A DNA stretch of 64,000 bases from an uncultured Oxalobacteraceae bacterium. GTDB lineage: Bacteria > Pseudomonadota > Gammaproteobacteria > Burkholderiales > Burkholderiaceae. The notes beneath the pieces are model-generated. The model was not told the origin of the DNA. It saw only the letters and a program-made list of their open reading frames with translations, and did no database searches. The position numbers were made by a program, and so were the translations under genes. Location: positions 20,206 through 84,205 of the forward strand of contig CAMLIL010000011.1 in NCBI GenBank assembly GCA_946480015.1, read 5' to 3'. This document shows positions 8,584 to 19,250 of this stretch, in pieces (position 1 is the stretch's first letter; the number at the start of each line of letters is the position of its first letter).

Positions 8584-9861
8584 TCAGAAGCGGTGGCGGA
8601 TGCCGATCTGGACCGCGCGGCTGTCCTCGCCCGGCACCAGGGTGAAGCCGCCCGGCGAACCGGCCGCGCCCGGCGTGTACTGGCCGTCGTTCTGGTTCTT
8701 GATGTTGGCAAACACCGTATAGATATCGGTGCGCTTGGACAGGTTGTAGTCGTAGCCCACCGCCATCAGGGTGGCGTCGCTGTTGGAGCTGGTGCGGTCG
8801 TTCTGGCGCGCCACCGAGGCCATGATGCGGCCCGAGCCGATGCGGTAGTGCAGGCCCAGCTGGTAGCTGTTGGCGTCGACCTGGGTATTGCTGGTGATCG
8901 CGGTGGTGAAGACCGAGGTCAGGCCGGCGATCTGGGCCGCAGACAGGCCGGCGCCGCTCAGGGCCGGCACGATCTGGCCATTGAACGCGGCCAGGTAATC
9001 GGCCAGCAGCACCGAATTGCGGTTGCGCTGGGTGTGGTAGCCGGCGAACAGCTTCCAGTCGCCGGTGGTGTACGAGCCGCCCACGGTGGTGGTGATGAGG
9101 CTGTCGCGGTCGGCCTGGTCCTTGCCGCGGTTGTGGCCGATGCCGACGTCGAAGCCATTGGCCTTGTAGGTGAGCATGGCGCCCAGGAAGCGGTTGTAGC
9201 GGCCCAGATAGCCCGACTGCTTGGTGCCGTACATCAGCGAGCCGCCGATGCCGGCCGGCGTGGCGATGCGGTACTGGATCGATTTCTGCGAGCGGATATC
9301 GGCGCCCAGCGCGGTGAAGCCGGCGGTGCCGCCGGTAATGCCGCCCCAGGTGCCGGCGGTGCCGGTTTCAAACGCGTCGGCGGCGGCGAACACTTCGTAG
9401 CCGGGCGTGTACATGCGCCCCAGCAAGACCGCGCCGACCGGCGTGACCAGGCCGACCATGGCGGTGCGGTCGAACAGCGCACGCTCAGGATTGACGGCCG
9501 GGCCGTTCTTGGGCTGGATGGCGTTGCGCATGGCCGCCAGGATGGGGGCCGGGAAGGCGCCCATGCCGCGCGTGAGATACAGGCCGGGATTGTCGCTGAT
9601 CAGGGTCGGCACCTGGGTGCCGGTGTCGAGTTCGACCCGCGCTTCCAGATTGAAGATCGCCTTATAGCCACCGCCGATGTCTTCGGTACCCTTGAAACCC
9701 AGGCGCGAGCCGTCGGCAATGCCGCTGACGATGCGGGTGGGCATGTTATTCGTCTTCATGATGCCGGCGTCGGCGATGCCATAGATCTGGACGCTGGACT
9801 GGGCGAAGGCGGGAACGGTGAAACAGGTAGCGAGCGCGGCGGTGAGTAATCTTGTCTTCAT
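8584..9861 (-). CDS. outer-membrane general porin (Gram-negative porin family)
   Basis: A 425-residue precursor with signal peptide MKTRLLTAALATCFTVPAFA followed by QSSVQIYGIADAGI, the typical betaproteobacterial porin start. It ends in RHRF, giving the C-terminal Phe used by the BAM machinery. Loops are longer than in the neighbouring porin, with an unusual segment rich in Ala/Pro/Asn around residues 120-145. GGAGA precedes the ATG by four bases. It would form a trimeric diffusion channel; substrate preference is unknown. It has its own terminator. Confidence 0.93.
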   Translation of the reverse strand: MKTRLLTAALATCFTVPAFAQSSVQIYGIADAGIMKTNNMPTRIVSGIADGSRLGFKGTEDIGGGYKAIFNLEARVELDTGTQVPTLISDNPGLYLTRGMGAFPAPILAAMRNAIQPKNGPAVNPERALFDRTAMVGLVTPVGAVLLGRMYTPGYEVFAAADAFETGTAGTWGGITGGTAGFTALGADIRSQKSIQYRIATPAGIGGSLMYGTKQSGYLGRYNRFLGAMLTYKANGFDVGIGHNRGKDQADRDSLITTTVGGSYTTGDWKLFAGYHTQRNRNSVLLADYLAAFNGQIVPALSGAGLSAAQIAGLTSVFTTAITSNTQVDANSYQLGLHYRIGSGRIMASVARQNDRTSSNSDATLMAVGYDYNLSKRTDIYTVFANIKNQNDGQYTPGAAGSPGGFTLVPGEDSRAVQIGIRHRF

Positions 9862-10023
9862 TGCGTCTCCAGGGGAAGGGGGAAAATCGAACGTCCGTTC
9901 ATAAATTCTCTTTGCACTATGCCATCTATGTTTGACGTTGTACAGGACAGGGGCGCGCACGCCAAGGGCACGGTTGTGTAAAAGTGACACTGCGCCTGAA
10001 TCGGCGCGTGGCCGTAAACGGCA

Positions 10024-10057
10024 CAAGGGCGGACATGGTTTCCCATGTCCGCCCTTG
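10024..10057 (-). terminator. 15-bp perfect stem-loop downstream of second porin gene
   Basis: CAAGGGCGGACATGG and its exact reverse complement are separated by TTTC. It lies about 37 bases past the stop of the downstream porin gene on the minus strand. No T-run follows, so it may act as an mRNA 3'-stabilising hairpin or a Rho-assisted end rather than a classical terminator. Confidence 0.55.
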
Positions 10058-10093
10058 CAGATCAAGCCGGTGCGGGATCGCTCCCGCCCACGC

Positions 10094-11149
10094 TTAGAAC
10101 GAGTGGTTCACGCCCAGTGCGAAGATGTTCTTCTTGGTCAGGCTGTTGTCTTTGCGCGATGCATCGGTGTAGATGTAGGTGCGCTTGGACAGGCTGTACT
10201 CGTAGCCGACGCTCAGCTGCTTGGTCTTGCGCTCGCCGTTGTCCAGGATACCTTCAACTTTCTGGCCGTAACCAGCCAGCACCTTGCCGGCGCCGACGGT
10301 GTAGTTCGCGCCCAGTACCCACGAACGCGAGGTCCACTGGTTACGCATGGTGTGTTCGCGGTCCTGGTGGGTAGCCGAAGCCATCAGTTTCAGGTCCGGG
10401 CTGACCATGATCGAACCGGCGATCGAGTACAGCTGGGTTTCGATGGCGTTGCGCTCGGCGGCAACCATCAGAGCGGCAGGGCCGTTCTTGTAGGTGGCCG
10501 ACAGCGAGTACGGGTTGACCGAAGCCTGGGCGCCGGCAGCGTATTGTGGCGCTGCAACAGTGCCGCGGCCAACGATGGCAGCCGACTGGTTGGTTTCCTT
10601 GGAGGCTACCGACGCGTTCAGCTGGAAGCCGGCCACTTCTGGCGAGTTATAGAACACGGCGTTCGAGAAACGGTTACGCGAGTTGCCGGCCTGGCCCAGG
10701 GCGTCCGACGAGTAGGTGTCGCCGCCGGTTTGCAGGTCGGTCAGGAAACCTTGTGCAGCTGGAATGCCGTGGAATGGCTCGAAGGCGTTGGTGCTTTCCT
10801 GGTAGGAAGTCAGACCGCGGCCGATGCGCACGGTACCGAACGAACCTTGCAGGCCGACGCGGCTCTGGCCCTGGAACAGCGGACGCTGGTTGGTGCCGCC
10901 CATTTCAACGGTGCCGGTGTCTGGCTCGTAACGCATTTCCAGTTGGAAGATGGCTTTCAGGCCGTTGCCGAGTTCTTCGGTACCTTTGAAGCCCAGGGTG
11001 TTGCTGGAGCGCTTACCGATTTTCAGGGTGGTGTCGGTTTCCTTGACCAGGCCGGCATCGATGCTGCCGTAGATGACCACTGCCGATTGTGCGTGCGCGA
11101 CGCCAGCGAAAGCGCCCAGAACTGCCAGTGCCAGAAGAGATTTTTTCAT
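10094..11149 (-). CDS. outer-membrane general porin (Gram-negative porin family)
   Basis: A 351-residue precursor, about the usual length, with signal peptide MKKSLLALAVLGAFAGVAHA then QSAVVIYGSIDAGLV. GFKGTEELGNGLKAIFQLE is the conserved second-strand region and the protein ends VNHSF. AAGGAT lies five bases before the ATG. Codon use and a lower G+C than its paralogue at 8584-9861 suggest a highly expressed gene. It sits in the same orientation as that paralogue but has a separate, long upstream region, so the two are probably regulated differently. Confidence 0.95.
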   Translation of the reverse strand: MKKSLLALAVLGAFAGVAHAQSAVVIYGSIDAGLVKETDTTLKIGKRSSNTLGFKGTEELGNGLKAIFQLEMRYEPDTGTVEMGGTNQRPLFQGQSRVGLQGSFGTVRIGRGLTSYQESTNAFEPFHGIPAAQGFLTDLQTGGDTYSSDALGQAGNSRNRFSNAVFYNSPEVAGFQLNASVASKETNQSAAIVGRGTVAAPQYAAGAQASVNPYSLSATYKNGPAALMVAAERNAIETQLYSIAGSIMVSPDLKLMASATHQDREHTMRNQWTSRSWVLGANYTVGAGKVLAGYGQKVEGILDNGERKTKQLSVGYEYSLSKRTYIYTDASRKDNSLTKKNIFALGVNHSF

Positions 11150-11607
11150 GTATTGATCCTTAAAAGTGAATCGGGTTAATCCGAATAAGCGTTGAGTTTT
11201 TCAGAAAATTCTGAACGCTGGGATAGTTGGAACCTTAAATGCCCGCTGCTGCAACGCAGCGTGATTAGTTAATTATGACGGAGCGCCTTGGTCGAAAGCT
11301 AATAATTCGTCCCGTGCTGTTGTATTTTTGAAACGGCAAAGCGCCAACATTATTCCCCATGGAATTTTTTTGACGTTCGTTTTCTTGATAAGACCGCCAT
11401 GTTTGCGTAGCTGCAACGTTTGTGCGAAATCAAGGAAAGCGCGGGTTTAGCGCAAAGGCTTGTGTTCGCTGAAGTAGACTCCTCCACATCGCCGAGTACA
11501 TTGGGACAACGCCGACAAGCGTTGGTTCCAGGCAACCCGAGCACTCTACGTGTAACAAATGCTTTCTAACGATGCTCCCCCAATCAATTAATGTTAATAC
11601 ATGAACG
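11150..11607. promoter_or_regulatory. 458-bp divergent control region between porin and Sel1 genes
   Basis: No gene is seen here. It is clearly more A+T-rich than the flanks and holds several dyads. TTCAGAA-AA-TTCTGAA at 11200-11215 is perfect and lies about 50 bases upstream of the porin start. An imperfect dyad CGGGTTAATCCG lies at about 11172-11183. GCTGC-AAC-GCAGC is near 11250. These suit operators or a 5' leader of the porin mRNA. Small open frames across 11350-11636 have no family support. Confidence 0.45.
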
Positions 11608-13200
11608 ATGGCAAACCGTGAAGAACTAGCGCTCATCCGCGGCGCACGAGCAGGACGCGTGGAGGCTCAGCTGGAGCTGGGCAAACTTTATCTTTTTGGC
11701 AGCGCCGGACTTCCCAAAAGCCTGCCGACCGCCTTGCATTGGCTGGACCGCGCGGCCAAGCAGGACAGTCTGGAGGCGTGCGAGCTGATCGGCATGCATA
11801 TTCCGCTCGAGGTGGCCGTGCAGAGTACGCTGGCGCTGGACGCCTGGTACGAGCGCGCCCACGACGCCGGGGTGGCGCGGGCCGGACTGGTGCTGGCCCA
11901 GCTGATGTTCGGCGGGCCGGCCGGCGAGCACGATCCGGTGCGCCGCAACAAAGCCATCGGGGCGCTGGAAGCGGCGGCCCGGGCCGGCCAGCCCGAGGCG
12001 CAGTGGCTGCTGACGCGCTACCGCTCGTCGCTGGCGCCGGCCGGCGTGGGCGCGGCCGGCGCGGCGGCGCCGGCCAAGGCCCCGGTTGCGCGTGCGCCTG
12101 CCGCGGCGGCGGCCACGCGGACGGCGCGCAGCGGCGGCGGGGTGTTGCCGGCCGGCGAGTGCGCCGCATTGAGCGGCTTCTGGGAAGACTACCAATGGAG
12201 CGCCTACCTGCAGCGCGCCTTGCCGCTGGCGCGTCAGCTGGCCGCCGCCTTGGCCATCGGCAACAAACTGACCCTGCGGCCCAGCCCGGAAGAAGTCACC
12301 TTGCTGTCGCGCTGCGCGCGCCTGCTGGAACAAGGGCGGGGCGGCCATCACGCCAGCGCCGACGAAATTCACCAGTTCTGGGAAATCGCCGCCGCCGAAC
12401 ACGACCGTCATGCCCAGCTGGCGGTCGGCCTGTGGTGTGCGCGCATGCAGGTCGACGGCCGGCGCGTGGCGGCGGGCGCCGGCTCGGCCAATTTCAAGAA
12501 AGCCATCCGCTGGCTGACCCTGGCCGGCGAGCAGGGGCTGGCCGAAGCCTGGTATGCCTTGTCGCGCATCTATATCAAGCCGGAGTTTTCGCAGCGCAAT
12601 GTTGCCGATGCCCAGCGCTATCTGGAGCGCGCCGCCGAGATGGGCTACCGCGAGGCGCAGCTGGAGTGCGGCAACAGTGCCTGGCGTGCGCGCCGCGAGC
12701 ATGAAAATAACGACGTGCGTGCCGTGTACTGGCTGCAAAAGGCCGCCGCCCAGGATTGCGTCGAGGCTCAGGAGGCGCTGGACAAGATCGCGCCGCGCGG
12801 GCAGGGCCCGGCCTATTCCTGGTGCGAGAGCCTGGTACCGCGCCGCAACCTGGCGGCCAGCCACCCGCTGCTGGGCGCGCGGCTCGAACTGGCGGCAATG
12901 TTTCACCTGACCCGCGCCGAGGCGCTGCTGATCGACATCAAGAGTGCCGACCAGGGCCATTGCCTGGTTATCGACATCCGCGCCAGTTACGGGCGCAGCA
13001 AGCGCCGTCTGGTGGCGGTGGGCAGCGCGCAAGAGCGCCAGATGCTGGACCGGATTGGGAAACTGTTCGAAAACGTCGACTGTGGGCCGAATGGACCGGA
13101 AGGAAATTACCGCCAGCGCCTGTACCGGCTCAAGACCCTGGTTCCCGAGCTGGCCGGCCCTGAGGACAGTGACGCGGACGCGTACGAAATGGCGGCCTGA
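11608..13200 (+). CDS. Sel1-like repeat protein
   Basis: A 530-residue protein with no signal peptide. Sel1-type helical repeats are visible near residues 5-60 (AQLELGKLYLFGSAGLPKS), 70-140 and 290-390 (NFKKAIRWLTLAGEQGLAEA, DAQRYLERAAEMGYREAQLE, AVYWLQKAAAQDCVEAQEAL), split by an Ala/Pro-rich linker at about 150-175. The C-terminal 130 residues are not repeats and are unrecognised (FHLTRAEALLIDIKSADQGH). Such proteins usually act as scaffolds. The start lacks a good Shine-Dalgarno, so it could lie further in. It is the only plus-strand gene between 1.5 and 16 kb and interrupts an otherwise conserved minus-strand order. Confidence 0.8.
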   Translation: MANREELALIRGARAGRVEAQLELGKLYLFGSAGLPKSLPTALHWLDRAAKQDSLEACELIGMHIPLEVAVQSTLALDAWYERAHDAGVARAGLVLAQLMFGGPAGEHDPVRRNKAIGALEAAARAGQPEAQWLLTRYRSSLAPAGVGAAGAAAPAKAPVARAPAAAAATRTARSGGGVLPAGECAALSGFWEDYQWSAYLQRALPLARQLAAALAIGNKLTLRPSPEEVTLLSRCARLLEQGRGGHHASADEIHQFWEIAAAEHDRHAQLAVGLWCARMQVDGRRVAAGAGSANFKKAIRWLTLAGEQGLAEAWYALSRIYIKPEFSQRNVADAQRYLERAAEMGYREAQLECGNSAWRARREHENNDVRAVYWLQKAAAQDCVEAQEALDKIAPRGQGPAYSWCESLVPRRNLAASHPLLGARLELAAMFHLTRAEALLIDIKSADQGHCLVIDIRASYGRSKRRLVAVGSAQERQMLDRIGKLFENVDCGPNGPEGNYRQRLYRLKTLVPELAGPEDSDADAYEMAA

Positions 13201-13215
13201 GCACTAAGCAGCGCT

Positions 13216-13239
13216 CGTTCCCGGCCGAGGCCGGGAACG
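13216..13239. terminator. GC-rich hairpin between convergent Sel1 and dapF genes
   Basis: CGTTCCCGGCC and GGCCGGGAACG form an 11-bp perfect dyad with a two-base centre (effective loop CGAG). It lies 16 bases after the Sel1 gene stop and 70 bases past the dapF stop. There is no T-tract, so it may act in both directions as a strong pause or 3' end. Confidence 0.5.
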
Positions 13240-13309
13240 GCCTTAGCCTGCACGGCAAGGAGCTGCAACAACCCCACGCCATTTTGAAATCGCCTCTTAA
13301 AGCACTCTC

Positions 13310-14167
13310 TTAAAGCGCGATTTCGCCTTCGAACACCGTCACCGCCGGCCCGCTCAGATACACCGGCTGGCCGATCCCGACCCAGGCGATCGACAGTTCA
13401 CCGCCGCGCGCGCTGACCTTGACCGGCGAATCGAGCAGGCCACGGCGGATGCCGGCAACCACGGCCGCGCAGGCACCAGTCCCGCAGGCCAGGGTTTCGC
13501 CCGCGCCCCGTTCGAACACGCGCAGACGGATATGGTGGCGGTCCATGACCTGCATATAGCCGGCATTGACCTTGTTGGGAAAGCGCGTGTGCTGCTCGAT
13601 CAGCGGACCGGTTTCGGCCACCGGCGCCAGGTCGACATCGTCCACCACCTGCACGGCGTGCGGGTTGCCCATCGACACCACCGACACGAACACGGTCTTG
13701 CTGTGGCCTTTCAGCGACAGCGGCCACAAGGTGTCGTCGCCTTCAGCCCAGCCACCCAGTCCGCTGGCCTGGAACGGCACCTCGGCCGGGTCCAGGCGCG
13801 GCGGGCCCATGTCGACGGTGATGCTGCCGTCCGGCTCGATGCGCGGCTCGATAATGCCCATCATGGTTTCGACCCGGATGCTGCTTTTGGTGGTCAACCC
13901 TTTTTCCGTGACAAACTTGACGAAGGCGCGAGAGCCGTTGCCGCACTGTTCCACTTCGCCGCCATCCTGGTTGAAGATGCGGTAGCGGAAATCGGCATCA
14001 GGCGACGCCGGCTTTTCCACCACCAGGATCTGGTCGGCGCCGACGCCGAACCGGCGGTCGCCCAGGAAGCGATATTGCTCTTTGGTCAGCGTCACGGGCT
14101 GGCTGTAGGCGTCGATGACAACGAAGTCGTTGCCGGCGCCATGCATTTTGGTGAAGGTCAGTTTCAT
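13310..14167 (-). CDS. dapF: diaminopimelate epimerase
   Basis: A 285-residue enzyme that turns LL- into meso-diaminopimelate for lysine and peptidoglycan. Both catalytic cysteines are visible: EQCGNGSRA (about residue 79) and [11 protein letters not shown] (about 225). The N-terminal signature [19 protein letters not shown] sets the start at 14167, even though the frame is open far upstream through the acyltransferase gene. It follows the lpxL-like gene by about 30 bases and probably shares its operon. Confidence 0.97.
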   Translation of the reverse strand: MKLTFTKMHGAGNDFVVIDAYSQPVTLTKEQYRFLGDRRFGVGADQILVVEKPASPDADFRYRIFNQDGGEVEQCGNGSRAFVKFVTEKGLTTKSSIRVETMMGIIEPRIEPDGSITVDMGPPRLDPAEVPFQASGLGGWAEGDDTLWPLSLKGHSKTVFVSVVSMGNPHAVQVVDDVDLAPVAETGPLIEQHTRFPNKVNAGYMQVMDRHHIRLRVFERGAGETLACGTGACAAVVAGIRRGLLDSPVKVSARGGELSIAWVGIGQPVYLSGPAVTVFEGEIAL

Positions 14168-14196
14168 GTCGATCAGTATAGGGGACGGCGGGCAGT

Positions 14197-15069
14197 TTAG
14201 CGACGGGCGTAGGGCGAGGCTTCGCCCTCGGGGCGCGACTTGAAGCGCTTGTGCGTCCAGAAATATTCGGCCGGCGCTTCGCGCACCCGCTCTTCGATAA
14301 AGGCATTCATGCGCCGCGCCGATTCCACCATGTCGTCGCCGGGATAATTTTCGAACGCCGGATAGAACTGTACTTTCCAGCCGGCATAGTTGGGCAGAAA
14401 GGTCGCGATCACGGGAATCACCGCCGCGCCGGTGGCCGCGGCGATGCGCCCGGGCGCCGTCAGGGTTGCCGCCGGCACGCCGAAGAAAGGCACGAACGGC
14501 GCCTCCTTGTCGCCGAAATCCATGTCCGGCAGCATGAAGTAGGGCAAGCCCTCGCGCATGGCCCGGATGATGGGCTTGACCCCTTCCTTGCGTGAAAACA
14601 GGCGCACCGGGCGAAAGCGCGAGCGCCCGCGCCGCAGCACCTCGTCGAACACCTGGTTTTTCTGCTGTACATATATAGAGCACAAGCTGGTCTCCAGCAT
14701 GACCGCCACGCCCGCCACATCCAGGCACACGAAATGCGGGCACAGCAAAATGGTCGGCTGCGCCGCGATGTGCGCCAGCGGCACGCCGGGCTCGACCTGG
14801 ATCAGGCGGCGCAGCCGCGCCGGTGGCGCCCACCACAGGATGGCCCGTTCCCACACGCTGCGCGAATAGGCCTGGAAATGCCGGTGCGCCAGCGTTACCC
14901 GCTCGGCCTCGCTCATTTCCGGCATGCACAGGCGCAGATTGACCAGCGCGATGCGGCGGCGCGTTCTCAGCAGCACGAACAGCAGGCTGCCGACGGCGGC
15001 GCCGAAGCGGCCCAGCAGCGGCAGCGGCAACCAGTGCAGCAGCCACATTAATCCGAGCAGCAACTTCAT
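14197..15069 (-). CDS. lysophospholipid/lipid A acyltransferase, LpxL (HtrB) family
   Basis: A 290-residue inner-membrane enzyme. A hydrophobic anchor is at residues 1-35, the catalytic HX4D motif is CPHFVCLD, and [19 protein letters not shown] and [17 protein letters not shown] are conserved in the family. It likely adds a secondary acyl chain to Kdo-lipid A. Its ATG overlaps the stop of the paralogue upstream (ATGA), so the two are translated together. Which acyl chain or position it serves cannot be read from sequence. Confidence 0.9.
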   Translation of the reverse strand: MKLLLGLMWLLHWLPLPLLGRFGAAVGSLLFVLLRTRRRIALVNLRLCMPEMSEAERVTLAHRHFQAYSRSVWERAILWWAPPARLRRLIQVEPGVPLAHIAAQPTILLCPHFVCLDVAGVAVMLETSLCSIYVQQKNQVFDEVLRRGRSRFRPVRLFSRKEGVKPIIRAMREGLPYFMLPDMDFGDKEAPFVPFFGVPAATLTAPGRIAAATGAAVIPVIATFLPNYAGWKVQFYPAFENYPGDDMVESARRMNAFIEERVREAPAEYFWTHKRFKSRPEGEASPYARR

Positions 15070-15917
15070 GCCGCGTCCTGCGCGTCCGGGCCGTCCACGC
15101 CGTCCGGTTGCTTGTAGCGGTTGTAGCTCCAGAAATACTGGGCGGGACAGCGTGCGATCAACTGCTCCATGGCCAGGTTGATGGCGCCGGCCTGCTCGGC
15201 GGGAGTGCCCTCCAGATTGCCGTCGAAAGGCACGAAGCGCACCAGATACCCTTTGCCGCCAGGGCGCCGCTCGGCGTACACCAGGATGATGTCGGCTTTG
15301 CCCAGCTGGGCCAGTTTGGCCGGCAGGGTCATGGTGTACGCGCTGCGGCCGAAAAATGGCGCCCACACGCCTTCGCCTTCCTGCGGTACCTGATCCGGCA
15401 AGACCCCGACCGGCTCGCCACGCTTGAGGCATTTGGCCAAGATGCGCACGCCCGCCAGATTGGCCGGCGCCAGGTGCAGGTTGTTGCGCGCGCGCGCGCC
15501 TTCGATGAGCGGCTTGAGCGCGGCCTTTTTCGGCGGCCGGTACATCACCGTCAGCCGGATGCGCAGAGCAATTTGCTGCGCGGTAATTTCAAAGCAACCC
15601 AGGTGTGGCGTCAAAAAGACGATGCCGCGCCCTTGCGCGAGCGACTTTTCGACCAGCTCGAAGTTTTCTTCGGTGGCATGGCGCGCCACCCGTTCCGGCG
15701 CGGCGCACCAGACGAAGGCCAGTTCGATGATGGCTTTGCCCGCCTCGGCCACCGCCGCGTGCAGATGCTGGCCGTAGCCGGCATGCTCGAGATTGCTGCG
15801 CAGACGCCGCCGGTACGACGGCGAGGCCAGGTAAGTCAGCCAGCCGAGGCCGCTGCCCAGCAGATGCAAGGCAGGCAATGGCAGCAGGGACAAAAAGCGG
15901 AAAAGAAGTACAAGCAT
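15066..15917 (-). CDS. lysophospholipid/lipid A acyltransferase, LpxL family paralogue
   Basis: A 283-residue relative of the next gene, with an N-terminal membrane segment ([20 protein letters not shown]), catalytic HX4E in [26 protein letters not shown], and [14 protein letters not shown]. The two genes overlap by four bases and stand divergent to metK, the usual betaproteobacterial arrangement. They probably act in sequence on lipid A. Confidence 0.9.
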   Translation of the reverse strand: MLVLLFRFLSLLPLPALHLLGSGLGWLTYLASPSYRRRLRSNLEHAGYGQHLHAAVAEAGKAIIELAFVWCAAPERVARHATEENFELVEKSLAQGRGIVFLTPHLGCFEITAQQIALRIRLTVMYRPPKKAALKPLIEGARARNNLHLAPANLAGVRILAKCLKRGEPVGVLPDQVPQEGEGVWAPFFGRSAYTMTLPAKLAQLGKADIILVYAERRPGGKGYLVRFVPFDGNLEGTPAEQAGAINLAMEQLIARCPAQYFWSYNRYKQPDGVDGPDAQDAA

Positions 15918-16013
15918 GGACTTGATCTGGGTTTAAAAGGCAGCGTTTGCTAAGCCAAAATTTCGCAAGGAGCGTAAAATACCACGGAGCAGGATCCGCC
16001 GAGTTAATAGACA

Positions 16014-16097
16014 ACTTGCGAAGCGGAATATAAATGTCGCTAAAGCGTCGCAAGTAACTTGTTACTGCGACTACACATCAACCGCAGTTACAAGGAG
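16014..16097 (+). promoter_or_regulatory. structured leader of metK with a stem that covers the ribosome binding site
   Basis: Three stems can be drawn. (1) ACTTGCGA (16014-16021) with TCGCAAGT (16048-16055), containing an inner AGCG/CGCT pair. (2) the perfect dyad AGTAAC-TT-GTTACT (16053-16066). (3) CTTGTTACTGCG (16058-16069) with CGCAGTTACAAG (16083-16094), 11 pairs and one T-T mismatch, with a 13-base loop; its right arm ends inside the Shine-Dalgarno AAGGAG (16092-16097). Stems 2 and 3 cannot form together, and stem 2 also competes with stem 1. This looks like a translational switch. It does not match SAM riboswitch classes I can recall. Confidence 0.5.
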
Positions 16098-16103
16098 CCT
16101 TGC

Positions 16104-17270
16104 ATGTCCAACGACTACCTCTTCACTTCCGAATCCGTCTCGGAAGGCCATCCCGACAAAGTCGCCGACCAGATTTCCGACGCCATCCTCGACGCCATCC
16201 TGGCGCAGGACCCGAGGGCGCGCGTGGCCGCCGAAACGCTGTGCAACACCGGTCTGGTGGTGCTGGCCGGCGAGATCACCACCCACGCCAATGTGGATTA
16301 TATTCAGGTGGCGCGTGAAACCATCAAGCGCATCGGCTACGACAACACCGACTACGGCATCGACTACCGCGGCTGCGCCGTTATGGTGTGCTACGACAAG
16401 CAGTCGCCCGACATCGCCCAGGGCGTGGACGAAGGCGCCGGCCTGGATCTTGATCAGGGCGCCGGCGACCAGGGCCTGATGTTCGGCTACGCCTGCGATG
16501 AAACCGCCGAGCTCATGCCCGCCGCGATCCACTACTCGCACCGCCTGGTCGAGCGCCAGTCGCAGCTGCGCAAGGATGGCCGCCTGCCATGGCTGCGTCC
16601 GGATGCCAAGTCGCAGGTAACCCTGCGCTACGTCGACGGCCGCCCGGTCGCGGTCGATACCGTGGTGCTGTCGACCCAGCACGCGCCGGAAGTCTCGCAC
16701 AGCCAGATCGAAGAAGCCGTGATCGAAGAGATCATCAAGAAAGTGCTGCCGACCGAATGGCTCAAGGGCACCCGCTACCTGGTCAACCCGACCGGCCGTT
16801 TCGTCATCGGCGGTCCGCAAGGCGACTGCGGCCTGACCGGACGCAAGATCATCGTCGACACCTACGGCGGTGCGGCCCCGCATGGTGGCGGCGCGTTCTC
16901 CGGCAAGGATCCATCCAAGGTCGACCGTTCGGCGGCGTATGCGGCCCGCTACGTGGCCAAGAACATCGTCGCGGCCGGCCTGGCGCGCCAGTGCCAGGTA
17001 CAGGTGAGCTACGCGATCGGCGTGGCCAGGCCGATCAACATCACCGTGTACACCGAAGGCACGGGCGTCATCGCCGATGAAAAGATTGCCGCACTGGTCA
17101 TGGAACACTTCGACCTGCGTCCGAAAGGCATCGTCCAGATGCTCGACCTGCTGCGTCCGATCTACCAGAAGAGCGCCGCCTACGGCCACTTCGGGCGCGA
17201 AGAGCCGGAATTCACCTGGGAGCGCACCGACAAGGTCGCGCTGCTGCGCGCCGAAGCCGGCTTGTCCTAA
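16104..17270 (+). CDS. metK: S-adenosylmethionine synthetase
   Basis: A 388-residue enzyme that makes SAM from methionine and ATP. Family signatures are seen in order: [20 protein letters not shown], the loop [12 protein letters not shown], and the P-loop-like [16 protein letters not shown]. Length is normal. ATG at 16104 has AAGGAG seven bases upstream; an in-frame start at 16059 lies inside the leader hairpins and is rejected. It opens the methyl-cycle cluster metK-ahcY-metF, and is divergent from the two lpxL-like genes. Confidence 0.98.
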   Translation: MSNDYLFTSESVSEGHPDKVADQISDAILDAILAQDPRARVAAETLCNTGLVVLAGEITTHANVDYIQVARETIKRIGYDNTDYGIDYRGCAVMVCYDKQSPDIAQGVDEGAGLDLDQGAGDQGLMFGYACDETAELMPAAIHYSHRLVERQSQLRKDGRLPWLRPDAKSQVTLRYVDGRPVAVDTVVLSTQHAPEVSHSQIEEAVIEEIIKKVLPTEWLKGTRYLVNPTGRFVIGGPQGDCGLTGRKIIVDTYGGAAPHGGGAFSGKDPSKVDRSAAYAARYVAKNIVAAGLARQCQVQVSYAIGVARPINITVYTEGTGVIADEKIAALVMEHFDLRPKGIVQMLDLLRPIYQKSAAYGHFGREEPEFTWERTDKVALLRAEAGLS

Positions 17271-17326
17271 GCCACGGCCGTCCCCGCAGTCGCGCGGACG
17301 GCCACCGTTATGCGACAGCGATTAAA

Positions 17327-17350
17327 TTAGGCTGGCCTAAACCAGCCTAA
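17327..17350 (+). terminator. hairpin between metK and the SAH riboswitch
   Basis: TTAGGCTGG and CCAGCCTAA form a nine-base stem with a six-base loop. A second stem, GCCGTCC with GGACGGC, lies at 17277-17302, just past the metK stop. Neither has a T-tract. They may end or slow metK transcripts before the riboswitch-controlled unit. Confidence 0.4.
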
Positions 17351-17369
17351 ACAAGTAAACTACTCCGTT

Positions 17370-17432
17370 CCGAGGAGCGTTGCGACGAAATACCCATTTC
17401 GCCAGGCTCGGAGATCTTCCGCAACCGCGCTC
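17370..17432 (+). promoter_or_regulatory. SAH riboswitch
   Basis: The RNA binds S-adenosylhomocysteine and turns on the SAH-recycling genes. All parts of the known motif are present: CCGAG (17370-17374) pairs with CTCGG (17407-17411) as P1; CGAAAT (17386-17391) pairs with ATTTCG (17396-17401) as an inner hairpin; the conserved GCCAGGCTCGG follows; and GAGCG with TTGCG (17375-17384) pairs with CGCAA and CGCTC (17420-17432) to form the pseudoknot. It ends about 20 bases before the Shine-Dalgarno of ahcY. This is a textbook location for the class. Confidence 0.93.
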
Positions 17433-17463
17433 ACGTACCTTTTTCTACTGAAAGGAGGGCGTG

Positions 17464-18888
<1,425 letters not shown>

Positions 18889-18905
18889 TCCAGCCTGGAG
18901 ACCTC

Positions 18906-19250
18906 ATGCGCCTGCTCTTGACCTGGCTGATCAATGCCGCGGCCCTGTTCGCCCTGCCATATCTGATGCACTCCGTCAGCGTCGACAATCTGGGCACCGC
19001 CCTGCTTGCCGCGCTGGTGCTGGGGCTGGTCAACACCCTGATCCGCCCGCTGCTGGTGCTGCTCACCTTGCCGGTGACGGTATTGTCGATGGGCTTGTTC
19101 ATCCTGGTCATCAACGCCCTGCTGTTCTGGGCGGTGGCGCATGTCGTCGACGGCTTCCACGTCGCCGGATTCTGGTCGGCCTTCCTCGCCGCGATTCTCT
19201 ACAGCGTGATTTCCTGGGCGCTGTCGACCCTGCTCTTAAAAGAAAAATGA
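18906..19250 (+). CDS. phage-holin-family (YvlD-like) small membrane protein
   Basis: A 114-residue protein with four predicted membrane segments and the family signature GLVNTLIRPLLVLLTLPVTV. Despite the family name it is a common chromosomal gene and no phage genes lie nearby. It sits 17 bases after ahcY and overlaps metF by four bases (ATGA), so it is co-translated within the methyl-cycle operon. Its role there is not known. Confidence 0.88.
   Translation: MRLLLTWLINAAALFALPYLMHSVSVDNLGTALLAALVLGLVNTLIRPLLVLLTLPVTVLSMGLFILVINALLFWAVAHVVDGFHVAGFWSAFLAAILYSVISWALSTLLLKEK

Noticed and set aside
18906..19250. Prophage, suggested by the holin-family gene
   Set aside because: The family is a common chromosomal membrane protein and no phage genes lie nearby.
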